Shown here: piece by piece, positions 1 through 6,625 of the stretch
Layout of the letters: each line of letters begins with the position of its first letter
How positions within the stretch are numbered: position 1 is the stretch's first letter
Source: Acidobacteriota bacterium
GTDB lineage: Bacteria > Acidobacteriota > Blastocatellia > Pyrinomonadales > Pyrinomonadaceae
DNA length: 19,831 bases
Assembly: GCA_023436495.1 (NCBI GenBank)
Contig: JAEZIT010000099.1
Span: 1-19,831 of the forward strand
Direction: 5' to 3'
Translations under genes and position numbers: made by a program
Notes under the pieces: model-generated
What the model saw: the letters and a program-made list of their open reading frames with translations, nothing else
Database searches by the model: none
What the model was told of the DNA's origin: nothing

Positions 1-980
1 GCCTTTCCACTCCTGATACTTTCGAATGCGGCGTCAGCCGCCGTGCGGAGATCGTTCGCGTGTCCCGCAAGATAGATCGCTGCCGCGGCGTTTATCGCGA
101 CGAGGCTTTCAGCGGGCCTGCCGGTCAGCGCGTTTCGCAGTACAGCGACGATCATTGCCGCACTTTCAGCAGGCGAGGACACATTTATTTCGTCATGTTT
201 TGCCGGTTCAATGCCGAAATCGGCCGGAGAAATCTCAAGAGTTCGAACGGAGCGGCCGTCGATCTCGGCGACGCTAGTATTTCCGTCCAGAACTATCTCA
301 TCGAGGCCGCAATCGCCATGAACTACCCACGATCTCGCCGTGCCGAGACGTGCGAGTGCCTGCGCGGCTCGTTCGATCAAAGAAATTTCATACACGCCGA
401 TCAGCTGATGCGGGGCCGTTGCGGGATTGCACAGCGGTCCCAGCGAATTAAAGATGGTCGGGAAGCCAAGCTGACGGCGAACCTGAGCCAAAGTGGGCGA
501 CAACCTATGGTAATTTGGGGCGAACATAAAGCAGATCCCGATCTCGTTCAGGCAGCGTTCTGCGGACGCAGGTCCGGAATCAGGATCGATGCCAAGTTCC
601 GCGAGCACGTCTGAGCTTCCCGAATTGCTAGTCGCGGCCCGATTGCCGTGTTTTGCTACCGGCACGCCGGCACCGGCGGCAACGAATGCGGCGGCCGTCG
701 AAACATTAAAAGTCTTGGCGCGGCTGCCGCCCGTGCCGACCAGGTCGACGAACGACCGATGCCGGCTATCTATGGCCCGGCAGCGATTCCTCATTACCCG
801 TGCCAGCGAGTAGATCTCGTCCGAATGAATTCCTTTCAGGTTCCAGGCGCGGAATACTTCTATTAGCATTCGGTCGTCGTTTTCTGCGATCAGAGCATCG
901 AAAAAAGCCTCGGCATCTTCGTCGAGCAGATCGTATCCCAGGCGGAATGAATTCGACTGTCGGTTCAGTATCGTTTTCAT
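1..980 (-). CDS. trpD: Anthranilate phosphoribosyltransferase, C-terminus cut by window edge
   Basis: Transfers phosphoribosyl from PRPP to anthranilate, the second dedicated step of tryptophan synthesis, in the cytoplasm. About 326 residues are visible in one uninterrupted frame; the family is usually 330-350, so only the extreme C-terminus is missing. Seen directly: the PRPP-binding GTGG at residues 82-85, NVSTAAAF from residue 92, KHGNRAATSNSGSSD at 110-124, a FAPNYH stretch, and VVHGDCGLDEI further on, all in the family order. The ATG at 978-980 overlaps the trpE stop as ATGA (4 bases), which indicates translational coupling and fixes the start. It should share the trpE transcript and its attenuator. 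No trpG lies between trpE and trpD, unlike many trp operons. Identification is firm; only the end is unknown. Confidence 0.95.
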   Translation of the reverse strand, partial: MKTILNRQSNSFRLGYDLLDEDAEAFFDALIAENDDRMLIEVFRAWNLKGIHSDEIYSLARVMRNRCRAIDSRHRSFVDLVGTGGSRAKTFNVSTAAAFVAAGAGVPVAKHGNRAATSNSGSSDVLAELGIDPDSGPASAERCLNEIGICFMFAPNYHRLSPTLAQVRRQLGFPTIFNSLGPLCNPATAPHQLIGVYEISLIERAAQALARLGTARSWVVHGDCGLDEIVLDGNTSVAEIDGRSVRTLEISPADFGIEPAKHDEINVSSPAESAAMIVAVLRNALTGRPAESLVAINAAAAIYLAGHANDLRTAADAAFESIRSGK

Positions 981-2437
981 TGATCAACGCCCTCCGCGAT
1001 GTCGATCGCTCGCAACATCGCCTTTGCCTTGTTCACAGTCTCCTCATATTCCTTTTCCGGTACCGAATCAGCGACGATCCCGGCCCCGGCCTGCACTCGG
1101 GCCACCCCGTTTTTCAATGTCATGGTGCGGATCGCGATACAAGTGTCCATATTGCCGGCGTAATCGAAATACCCGACCGCACCCGCGTACGTTTCTCGGG
1201 GCGTAGGTTCCAGGGCGCGAATTATCTCAACGGCACGTACCTTCGGAGCACCGGAAACCGTTCCCGCAGGGAAGCAGGAAGAAAGCGCGTCGAATCTGTC
1301 CAGCCCGCTCCGCAATTTCGCATTCAGAGAGCTCACAAGATGCTGTACATGCGAATATTTCTCGACTGTGAGCATCTCCGAAACTTCGACGGAGCCGTAC
1401 TCCGCGACGCGGCCGAGGTCGTTACGCCCGAGATCGACGAGCATCGCGTGTTCGGCGACCTCTTTAGGGTCGGCGAGCATTTCTGCTGCCAAACGTGTAT
1501 CTTCATCTATCCCTTGCCCACGCGGACGCGTACCGGCGATCGGCCGGTATTCGAGTTTGTTTCCGCGGCAACGTACAAGCATTTCCGGTGACGCACCGAT
1601 GATCGACCGGAGTTCGGATTGCAGCAAGATCATGTAGGGCGAGGGATTGAGCGACCGGATCGCTCGGTAGATCGCAACCGCCGATGCATCGGTCGGACGT
1701 TCAAATGCCTGCGACAGCACAACCTGGTAACACTCGCCGGCTGCGATCAGGTCCTTGATACTGACCACCGAATCTTCGAAATCCGACTTATCAAAATTTG
1801 ATATCGTTTCGCCGCGAGTTCCGCCGCCATTATCCGGAAGGATGATCGGCTGTTCATTTAACTGCCGCTTCAGTGCAGCATTTTTTGCGACAGCAGAGTC
1901 GTAAAGCGAACGAAGGTCCTCGCTCTCGTCCGTGAACACCAGTGTGACGATATTGACGACCTGTCTTGCGTGGTCGAATGCTACCACCGAACGAAAGAAC
2001 ATGAATTCGGCCGAACCTGAATCCTGTTCACCCCGTAGAGACGGCTCGAACCATTCAATACAGTCGAAATCAAGCACCCCGATCGCGCCGCCGACAAACG
2101 ACGGAAGGCTGTCGTCCTGAACTGAGAAATGCTCTTTGAAGTGACAGCGAACGTAATCGATCACGGGTTGGGAGTAAGTCTGGCAGCCGTCAGCCGTGTG
2201 CACCAGAGTCGTCGTCTGATTCCCGCGTACTATCATTTCCGGGCCGGCCCCGATGAATGAATATCGGGCAAGATTTTCGCCGCCGGCGACGGATTCGAAC
2301 AGGAATGAATTCGCTTCGCCGTTTGCCAATTTCAGGTAAACGCCGAGCGGCGTAAGCAGGTCGGCCGGCATCGTGTCGATCACCGGAACTACATTCGAAT
2401 TTTTGGCTCGATCCAAGAAGTGGCCAAAGTTGGTCAT
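977..2437 (-). CDS. trpE: Anthranilate synthase component I
   Basis: Converts chorismate to anthranilate with ammonia supplied by the glutamine amidotransferase subunit TrpG. In 486 residues it shows the chorismate-binding fold motifs: PIAGTRPRG at about 299-307, DLGRNDLGRV from 335, HLVSSL near 366, AGTVSGAPK at 391-399 and QAGAGIVADSVP near the C-terminus. FLFES at about 45-49 corresponds to the LLES element that binds feedback Trp in this family, so allosteric inhibition is plausible. The frame can be extended to a TTG at 2455, but that codon lies inside the U-tract of the leader terminator, so the ATG at 2435-2437 is preferred. No good Shine-Dalgarno precedes it. It is the first structural gene after the leader region and is coupled to trpD by a 4-base overlap. 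Confidence 0.96.
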   Translation of the reverse strand: MTNFGHFLDRAKNSNVVPVIDTMPADLLTPLGVYLKLANGEANSFLFESVAGGENLARYSFIGAGPEMIVRGNQTTTLVHTADGCQTYSQPVIDYVRCHFKEHFSVQDDSLPSFVGGAIGVLDFDCIEWFEPSLRGEQDSGSAEFMFFRSVVAFDHARQVVNIVTLVFTDESEDLRSLYDSAVAKNAALKRQLNEQPIILPDNGGGTRGETISNFDKSDFEDSVVSIKDLIAAGECYQVVLSQAFERPTDASAVAIYRAIRSLNPSPYMILLQSELRSIIGASPEMLVRCRGNKLEYRPIAGTRPRGQGIDEDTRLAAEMLADPKEVAEHAMLVDLGRNDLGRVAEYGSVEVSEMLTVEKYSHVQHLVSSLNAKLRSGLDRFDALSSCFPAGTVSGAPKVRAVEIIRALEPTPRETYAGAVGYFDYAGNMDTCIAIRTMTLKNGVARVQAGAGIVADSVPEKEYEETVNKAKAMLRAIDIAEGVDQ

Positions 2438-2447
2438 AGAAATTATC

Positions 2448-2490
2448 AAAAACAAAAACGCCGCTCAGGATATTTCCAGAGCGGCGCTTT
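2448..2490 (-). terminator. trp attenuator terminator hairpin
   Basis: Read on the minus strand, CGCCGCTC (2486-2479) pairs perfectly with GAGCGGCG (2466-2459) across a 12-base loop. It is followed by TTTTTGTTTTT (2458-2448). AAAG just 5' of the stem can pair on into the T-run. It is an intrinsic terminator ending only 10 bases before the trpE ATG, so read-through decides trpE expression. The first arm is also used by an alternative upstream pairing. Confidence 0.85.
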
Positions 2491-2559
2491 GCGAAATGAA
2501 AAACGGATGTGAACTCAACAAACAAATGAACAGTTCAAACCGTACTCCGCACAGGCCGC
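2481..2559 (-). promoter_or_regulatory. Predicted trp antiterminator structure
   Basis: In the leader RNA, GCGGC (2559-2555) can pair with GCCGC (2485-2481), CU (2554-2553) with AG (2488-2487), and UGCGGAGU (2551-2544) with AUUUCGCA (2497-2490). This gives 15 pairs including two G-U, with one mismatch and one bulged C. It consumes the first arm of the terminator, so the two folds exclude each other. The 5' arm begins 6 bases after the tandem Trp codons, where a ribosome stalled for lack of charged tRNA-Trp would leave most of it free. The pairing was found by eye; no folding energy was computed. Confidence 0.65.
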
Positions 2560-2628
2560 AGATCGCCACCAACCGAGGTTGCCGCGCCAGCTGCCGAATG
2601 CAGTCGTTTTGGTCTGAACAAAATTCAT
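2515..2628 (-). CDS. trpL: trp operon leader peptide
   Basis: A 37-codon reading frame (ATG at 2628-2626, TGA at 2517-2515) lies between the trp promoter and the attenuator hairpin. It contains Trp at codons 14, 20 and 21, the last two as tandem TGG in the context LGWWRS. Three Trp in 37 residues is far above normal use and fits a sensing peptide whose translation stalls when charged tRNA-Trp is scarce. No Shine-Dalgarno is present, and the predicted transcription start is within a few bases of the ATG, so translation is probably leaderless. Leaderless trpL is known in Sinorhizobium meliloti (established knowledge). The peptide itself need have no function beyond attenuation. It is too short for most gene callers. 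Confidence rests on position, Trp content and the alternative hairpins together. Confidence 0.8.
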   Translation of the reverse strand: MNFVQTKTTAFGSWRGNLGWWRSAACAEYGLNCSFVC

Positions 2629-2636
2629 TAACGATG

Positions 2637-2666
2637 TTTGTACCAAAATAATAATAGCAATGTCAA
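2637..2666 (-). promoter_or_regulatory. Promoter of the trp leader and trpED
   Basis: Read on the minus strand, a consensus -35 TTGACA (2666-2661) is followed after 18 bases by TACAAA (2642-2637), a 4/6 match to the -10 box. It begins 6 bases past the argS stop, so trpED is transcribed separately from argS. Predicted initiation near 2629-2631 puts the leader-peptide ATG at the mRNA 5' end. Confidence 0.65.
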
Positions 2667-2672
2667 ACTGCC

Positions 2673-4691
2673 TTACATTCTCTCAGGAACGGCGATGCCC
2701 ATCGTATCGAGAGCGGCCGTCAGCGAATTGCGTGTCATGTCCGCGACGGCAACAAGCACACCTCGTTTTACAGCATCTTCTTCGGCGATAATCCGGTGGT
2801 TATGATAGAAAAGGTTGAATGCCTTCGCGAGGTTGAACGCATATTTAGCAAGTATTGCAGGCTCGTTCTGCGCGGCAGCCTGAAGAACTGTCTCTTCAAG
2901 CCTCGAAGACAGCACAGCAAGCGACCAGATCTCGTTACCGCCTTCGGCCCCAAATACCTGGGTCACGCGATCAAGGTCAGAGATCGACGAGCGTATCGAT
3001 TCAAGGTCTTCTCCGCGGTCCGCGAGCTTCCTGAAGATCGAATTCGCACGGACGGCCGCATATTGGCAAAATGCGCCGGTTTCGCCATCGAACGAAAGCG
3101 CTTCATTGAAATCGAAAACTATCACTGTGGTACGTGTAAACTTCAAAAGAAAGTACCGCAAAGCACCGACGGCGATCTGATGTGCGGTAAAAGCTTTCTC
3201 CTCGGCAGAAAGGTCCGGGTGACGGGCTTCGACCTCGGCAAGAGCGTTTGCGTCGAGCCGATCGATCAGGTCGTCAGCTTTAACGCCCAAACCTTTCCGG
3301 CCGCTCATTTCTATGAACGTTCGATTGCGGTCTTCGTCAGACAATTCAAACCCTAGTTCCTGTGCTGCCGCAGGCGACAGCGCAACCATTTCGTACGAAA
3401 GATGGATGCTTGCGCGCTCACCCTTTTCGGGTGATATCGCCGCAACGCCCTTTTTTACTACTTCCTGAGGATAGGATTGCCGTGTGTCGATCACGTTATA
3501 TACCGCGTCGCCATGGCCGAATTCGAAGTTATGAGGCTCGTCGGCGGCCGGGTCGGCGGTCGTCACCCAGACCTCTTCGCCGTCGGCGTACTTATGAAAC
3601 TTGCGGTAGTAAAAATCCATCCCGAGAATCCCGAGTTTCCACATCTGATATGCGATGTCTTTCCCGGTATACGTCACAGTACCGTTCGAACGAACGAGGA
3701 TCTTATCCGCTTCGTGATCGTCCGTGCCAGCGTGGGCTTCGAACGGCATGACCCAACAGCCTGCATGCTTGCCTTCGGTCTGAAACTGGATCACGCCGAG
3801 CTGTTTCATCTGTTCGAATGCCTTGTTCCAAAAATGCAGGTGAAGGATCTCGGATTCCCTCGGAAGAAGATCGTATCGGATGGACAGCCGTTCCATCGTA
3901 TCGAGTATGCACTCGACATTTCGCGTGGCGACGAAATCAGCAAGCTCCGCCGTCGCATTTCCACCTTCTTCGATCAGGTGTAGAACCTCCGCGCGCTTCG
4001 CTTTGAGCTCGTCGTTGACTGCGTATTCCTGTCCCACTCTCGCATAGAGGTCCCAGCAGTAATAGTCGAATGTCTTGCCTTCCGCGCTTAATCGGGCATC
4101 CAGCTGTTTTATCGCTGCGAGGTCCATTTTCTCAAGATGGATGAATCCGACGACGACGTCTGCGACCTGGACACCGGTATTGTCGATGTAATTCTGGACC
4201 TCGACATTCTTGCCGCCAGCGCGGAGTATTCGCGCGAAAGTGTCGCCGAGGACCGAATTTCGAACGTGGCCGATGTGTGCAGCTTTGTTTGGATTAACTG
4301 AAGTATGTTCGACGCAAACCTTTTCCGTAGGCGTATCACCGCGCCAGGCGATCTCCGCGAACGGCTTGGCCTTGGCATTATCCGCGAGGAACGACGCGCG
4401 ATCGTAAAACACATTAAGATAGCCGGCGCCGGCGACTTCCACCTTTTCCACGAACTCAGCCTTTTCGAGTTCGACACGGAGCGCTTCGGCGATCTCACGG
4501 GGGTTCCTTTTCTCTCCGGTAGCCTGCTTTATGCGTTTCGCAAGGTCAAACGCGACGGGAAAAGCAACGTCGCCAAGCTCGGTTTTCGGCGGTACTTCGG
4601 ATGCGATCTGTTCAAGCTCGACGCTGAATTCGGCCGCGGCGGTCGCGCGCACCTTTTCGCGCAGGATGTTCTGCAATTCGATAATGGTCAT
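2673..4691 (-). CDS. argS: Arginyl-tRNA synthetase
   Basis: Charges tRNA-Arg with arginine using ATP; a class I cytoplasmic synthetase. The 672-residue protein starts with the ArgRS-type N-terminal additional domain (residues 1-110). The catalytic core has VEHTSVNPNKAAHIGHVRN, where HIGH is residues 139-142. The KMSKS position holds the family-typical degenerate form MSGRKGLG at about 462-469. A DALR-type anticodon-binding domain fills the C-terminus, ending with TAALDTMGIAVPERM. Length is slightly above the usual 550-650. The ATG at 4689-4691 gives the full N-terminal domain, although no clear Shine-Dalgarno precedes it. It has its own promoter upstream, and the trp promoter starts right after its stop. 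Identification is secure. Confidence 0.97.
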   Translation of the reverse strand: MTIIELQNILREKVRATAAAEFSVELEQIASEVPPKTELGDVAFPVAFDLAKRIKQATGEKRNPREIAEALRVELEKAEFVEKVEVAGAGYLNVFYDRASFLADNAKAKPFAEIAWRGDTPTEKVCVEHTSVNPNKAAHIGHVRNSVLGDTFARILRAGGKNVEVQNYIDNTGVQVADVVVGFIHLEKMDLAAIKQLDARLSAEGKTFDYYCWDLYARVGQEYAVNDELKAKRAEVLHLIEEGGNATAELADFVATRNVECILDTMERLSIRYDLLPRESEILHLHFWNKAFEQMKQLGVIQFQTEGKHAGCWVMPFEAHAGTDDHEADKILVRSNGTVTYTGKDIAYQMWKLGILGMDFYYRKFHKYADGEEVWVTTADPAADEPHNFEFGHGDAVYNVIDTRQSYPQEVVKKGVAAISPEKGERASIHLSYEMVALSPAAAQELGFELSDEDRNRTFIEMSGRKGLGVKADDLIDRLDANALAEVEARHPDLSAEEKAFTAHQIAVGALRYFLLKFTRTTVIVFDFNEALSFDGETGAFCQYAAVRANSIFRKLADRGEDLESIRSSISDLDRVTQVFGAEGGNEIWSLAVLSSRLEETVLQAAAQNEPAILAKYAFNLAKAFNLFYHNHRIIAEEDAVKRGVLVAVADMTRNSLTAALDTMGIAVPERM

Positions 4692-4724
4692 TAGGTTTAA
4701 ACGTCAGTACGAAATAGAACTGAA

Positions 4725-4754
4725 ATTATAAAGGTTTATGTGTGCCAAGTTCAA
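4725..4754 (-). promoter_or_regulatory. Promoter of argS
   Basis: On the minus strand a perfect -10 TATAAT (4730-4725) lies 18 bases after TTGAAC (4754-4749), a 4/6 match to the -35. The -10 is 33 bases from the argS ATG, giving a short untranslated leader with no recognisable riboswitch. Confidence 0.55.
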
Positions 4755-4776
4755 AGCAGCACATAAGGAAGCAGAG

Positions 4777-4814
4777 CGCTAAAATGCCCGAGAAGGAATT
4801 TCTTCTTTCCCGGG
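4777..4814 (-). terminator. Terminator-like hairpin after the response regulator gene
   Basis: On the minus strand CCCGGGAAAGAA (4814-4803) pairs with TTCCTTCTCGGG (4798-4787) over a TTTC-complement tetraloop, with one mismatch and one G-U. A short T-rich tail (CATTTTAG) follows. It lies about 45 bases past the stop of the response regulator gene and before the argS promoter. The T-run is short, so termination may be partial. Confidence 0.45.
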
Positions 4815-4858
4815 GTTCGCATCGCCATTTCGCAGGCGCAGTGTAAGGGGTAAGGGAA

Positions 4859-5254
4859 TTAAACTGTTGGAGATGACAGAAGCAGGCCGATTGCTGCTCT
4901 AACAACTTCCGGATCGCAGGGCTTCACGAAATATCGGCTCGCGCCGGCGGCCTCCGCTTCGCGCATATCGTTGGGCCGACCTGAGGCGGACATGAATACG
5001 ATCGGGACATCGGGATTCGCGGAACGTATCGCGGCGCACAGTTCTATTCCCGAACCGTCCGGTAACCAGTTGTCGAGAATATACAGGTCAAATTTCTGCA
5101 TCTCGATCTGCTCGTTCGCCTCGGAAACAGTCCTTACGCAAGTGACGTCGAAATCGCGAAAAACGAACCGCAGGAGCTCCCGCGAGTCATCATCGTCTTC
5201 GACGCAGAGTATTGACCGCGTTGAAACCACGGTTTCCGACATTTGATCGTGCAA
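4859..5254 (-). CDS. Single-domain (CheY-like) response regulator
   Basis: A stand-alone phosphoacceptor receiver domain of 131 residues with no output domain, so it probably signals by protein contact. Visible: the acidic cluster EDDDD at about 19-23, the phosphorylatable Asp in YILDNWLPDGSG (D61), the switch Ser in FMSASG (S89) and the conserved Lys in YFVKPCD (K111). The start is uncertain. TTG at 5254 has a GAGG 8 bases upstream, whereas ATG at 5242 removes only four residues but has no correctly spaced ribosome site. It lies 33 bases after the Crp/Fnr-type gene in the same direction, so the two are probably co-transcribed. No histidine kinase is visible nearby, so its phosphodonor is unknown. 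Confidence 0.88.
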   Translation of the reverse strand: MHDQMSETVVSTRSILCVEDDDDSRELLRFVFRDFDVTCVRTVSEANEQIEMQKFDLYILDNWLPDGSGIELCAAIRSANPDVPIVFMSASGRPNDMREAEAAGASRYFVKPCDPEVVRAAIGLLLSSPTV

Positions 5255-5287
5255 AATGTGATCCTCGACAAGTTGAAATGGCCGACG

Positions 5288-6073
5288 TTAATCGTTCATT
5301 ATTGCCGGGTTCGGTCGAGGAGTCTGTCGGGTGGTCGACTTTGTAAAATTATTATTTTCGCTCATGAACTCGTCCAGCTCGCCACGAATGACAGCGAGGC
5401 ATTCGCACGCGAACTGGCGAAGCCGTTCTTCGTCAGCTATTTCGATGAGTCCGCGTTTATATTGCACAATGCCCAGATCTTGCAACTCGATAGCGGCGGC
5501 GGTAATGCTTGTCCGCTGTACGCCCAAAATATTCGCAAGAAATTCCTGGGTCAGCTTCAATCGCCGCTCACCGCTTCGTTCACTCATTACGCTAAGCCAA
5601 CGACACAATCGTGCGCGAATGGAATGGAAGTGATTGCAGACGCACGTTTGCGACAACTGGCGCATTTCAACGAGCGAGTATCTGAGGATCAGCCGATGAA
5701 ATTCAGGAAGGCGGCCGAAGAGGTCTTTGGCATGGCCGGCACTGAGGCTATAGCATTCCGCTGTAACCTGAACCAATGCCTGGTACGGCATCTCGTTCTT
5801 TCCAAGAATGACCGGTAGTCCGAGAACGCCTTCGCTGCCTGCGAGGCCTATCTCAACGCTTCGGCCGTTCTCGGTCGTCGAAAGCAGCGAGATCATACCG
5901 AAATTCGGAAAGTAGCATCGTGAGAGTGAGTCTTCAACCTCGGCGAGCATCATTCCCGCATTAAGAAGCGACACATTTAAGTGCGGACGGATCTGATCAA
6001 GCTCGTCCTCGGGTAGCGAGCTAAGTATCCAGTTGCGGATCGGGACCGCGGGCGTGCCATTAAAATCGAACAT
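5288..6073 (-). CDS. Crp/Fnr-family transcriptional regulator
   Basis: A 261-residue DNA-binding regulator. Residues 1-140 read as a cyclic-nucleotide-binding-type beta-roll (RCYFPNFGMISLL, GRSVEIGLAGSEGVLGLP), but the canonical phosphate-binding cassette RxAxx is not obvious, so the ligand is probably not cAMP. A long helix (130-165) leads to a winged HTH with LTQEFLANILGVQRTSITA at about 174-192. The C-terminal 25 residues are polar and probably disordered. There is no Cys cluster of the Fnr iron-sulfur type. ATG at 6073 is preceded by AGG 5 bases upstream. It heads a probable two-gene unit with the receiver-domain gene. The target genes cannot be read from the sequence. Confidence 0.85.
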   Translation of the reverse strand: MFDFNGTPAVPIRNWILSSLPEDELDQIRPHLNVSLLNAGMMLAEVEDSLSRCYFPNFGMISLLSTTENGRSVEIGLAGSEGVLGLPVILGKNEMPYQALVQVTAECYSLSAGHAKDLFGRLPEFHRLILRYSLVEMRQLSQTCVCNHFHSIRARLCRWLSVMSERSGERRLKLTQEFLANILGVQRTSITAAAIELQDLGIVQYKRGLIEIADEERLRQFACECLAVIRGELDEFMSENNNFTKSTTRQTPRPNPAIMND

Positions 6074-6087
6074 AATACCTGCAGAAA

Positions 6088-6116
6088 TAATATAAGATGC
6101 GTCAATTTTACTACAA
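6088..6116 (-). promoter_or_regulatory. Weak promoter candidate for the Crp/Fnr-type gene
   Basis: On the minus strand TTGTAG (6116-6111) and TATATT (6093-6088) are separated by 17 bases and lie just upstream of the gene's ATG. The -10 match is 5/6 and the -35 match only 3/6. A nearby TTGACG (6105-6100) has no -10 at a suitable distance. Confidence 0.35.
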
Positions 6117-6189
6117 GCACGCCGAAATTATGGATATGTTGACGGGTATTCGCCGATTATTACCGTGGTTGGGAGGTAAGGCTTTTATT

Positions 6190-6528
6190 CTAGCGGATAG
6201 AGACCGTGAGCGAATAATTCGCCGAGCGGCCGATATTGTCCACACATACCGACTGATCGCCTGACATTTCTACTTCAAGCTGATAAGCCGTTTCGCCGCT
6301 CTCGAAGATCATTACCTTGCCGGTATTGGAACTGACGGTCGCCATAAGTGTCTGGCCGCGGCGAGCGCCGGCGATATAACAGACGCGTCCGCCGGTTCTT
6401 ACCTTTCCTGATACCGTTGCGGAGGAGCGTCCACGCGCAAATCTCACGCGGATATCGGCAAAGGCTTCTGCACAAAGCGTCGCAATGATCACGAAAATGA
6501 AAATATACTTCAAACTGGATTTGGTCAT
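6190..6528 (-). CDS. Small exported protein of unknown function
   Basis: A 112-residue protein with a clear signal peptide: Lys-containing start, hydrophobic run YIFIFVIIATLC, and a likely cleavage after AEAFA at about residue 24. The mature part (about 88 residues) looks all-beta and has two Cys (VCYIAG and SVCVDN) that could form a disulfide. Its pattern (RFARGRSSATVSGKV, RRGQTLMATV, ending YSLTVSIR) resembles small beta-sandwich PPC-like or lysozyme-inhibitor-like modules, but this is only impression. The ATG at 6526-6528 is preceded by AGAGG 4 bases upstream, which decides it over a TTG at 6540. It is transcribed divergently from larC. Confidence 0.75.
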   Translation of the reverse strand: MTKSSLKYIFIFVIIATLCAEAFADIRVRFARGRSSATVSGKVRTGGRVCYIAGARRGQTLMATVSSNTGKVMIFESGETAYQLEVEMSGDQSVCVDNIGRSANYSLTVSIR

Positions 6529-6587
6529 AGTTCCTCTCAACCGTTACACGCGGAATCTTGGCGCAGGATGTATCGACCCGACGGCAG

Positions 6588-6616
6588 TTGTTTCAAATTC
6601 TCCGAAACGATAGAAT
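6588..6616 (+). promoter_or_regulatory. Promoter of larC-folE
   Basis: TTGTTT (6588-6593) and TAGAAT (6611-6616) are 17 bases apart. The larC ATG is only 9 bases past the -10, so the mRNA would start at or within a few bases of the start codon. No Shine-Dalgarno lies between them. Confidence 0.5.
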
Positions 6617-6625
6617 TTTTCTTTT

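Noticed and set aside
800..1591. Long plus-strand open frame of 263 codons
   Set aside because: It lies antisense to trpE and trpD, which have full family motifs. Its translation is Arg-rich and low-complexity with no recognisable domain, typical of a shadow frame.
2438..2455. TTG start for trpE six codons upstream
   Set aside because: The codon is inside the U-tract of the attenuator terminator, and the extra residues are not part of the family N-terminus.
2190..2525. Minus-strand frame of 111 codons starting in the trp leader
   Set aside because: It runs out of frame into trpE and through the terminator hairpin. The Trp-rich 37-codon frame explains the leader better.
2796..3983. Plus-strand open frames of 168-186 codons opposite argS
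   Set aside because: argS is complete and conserved on the minus strand. These frames have no domain and no ribosome site.
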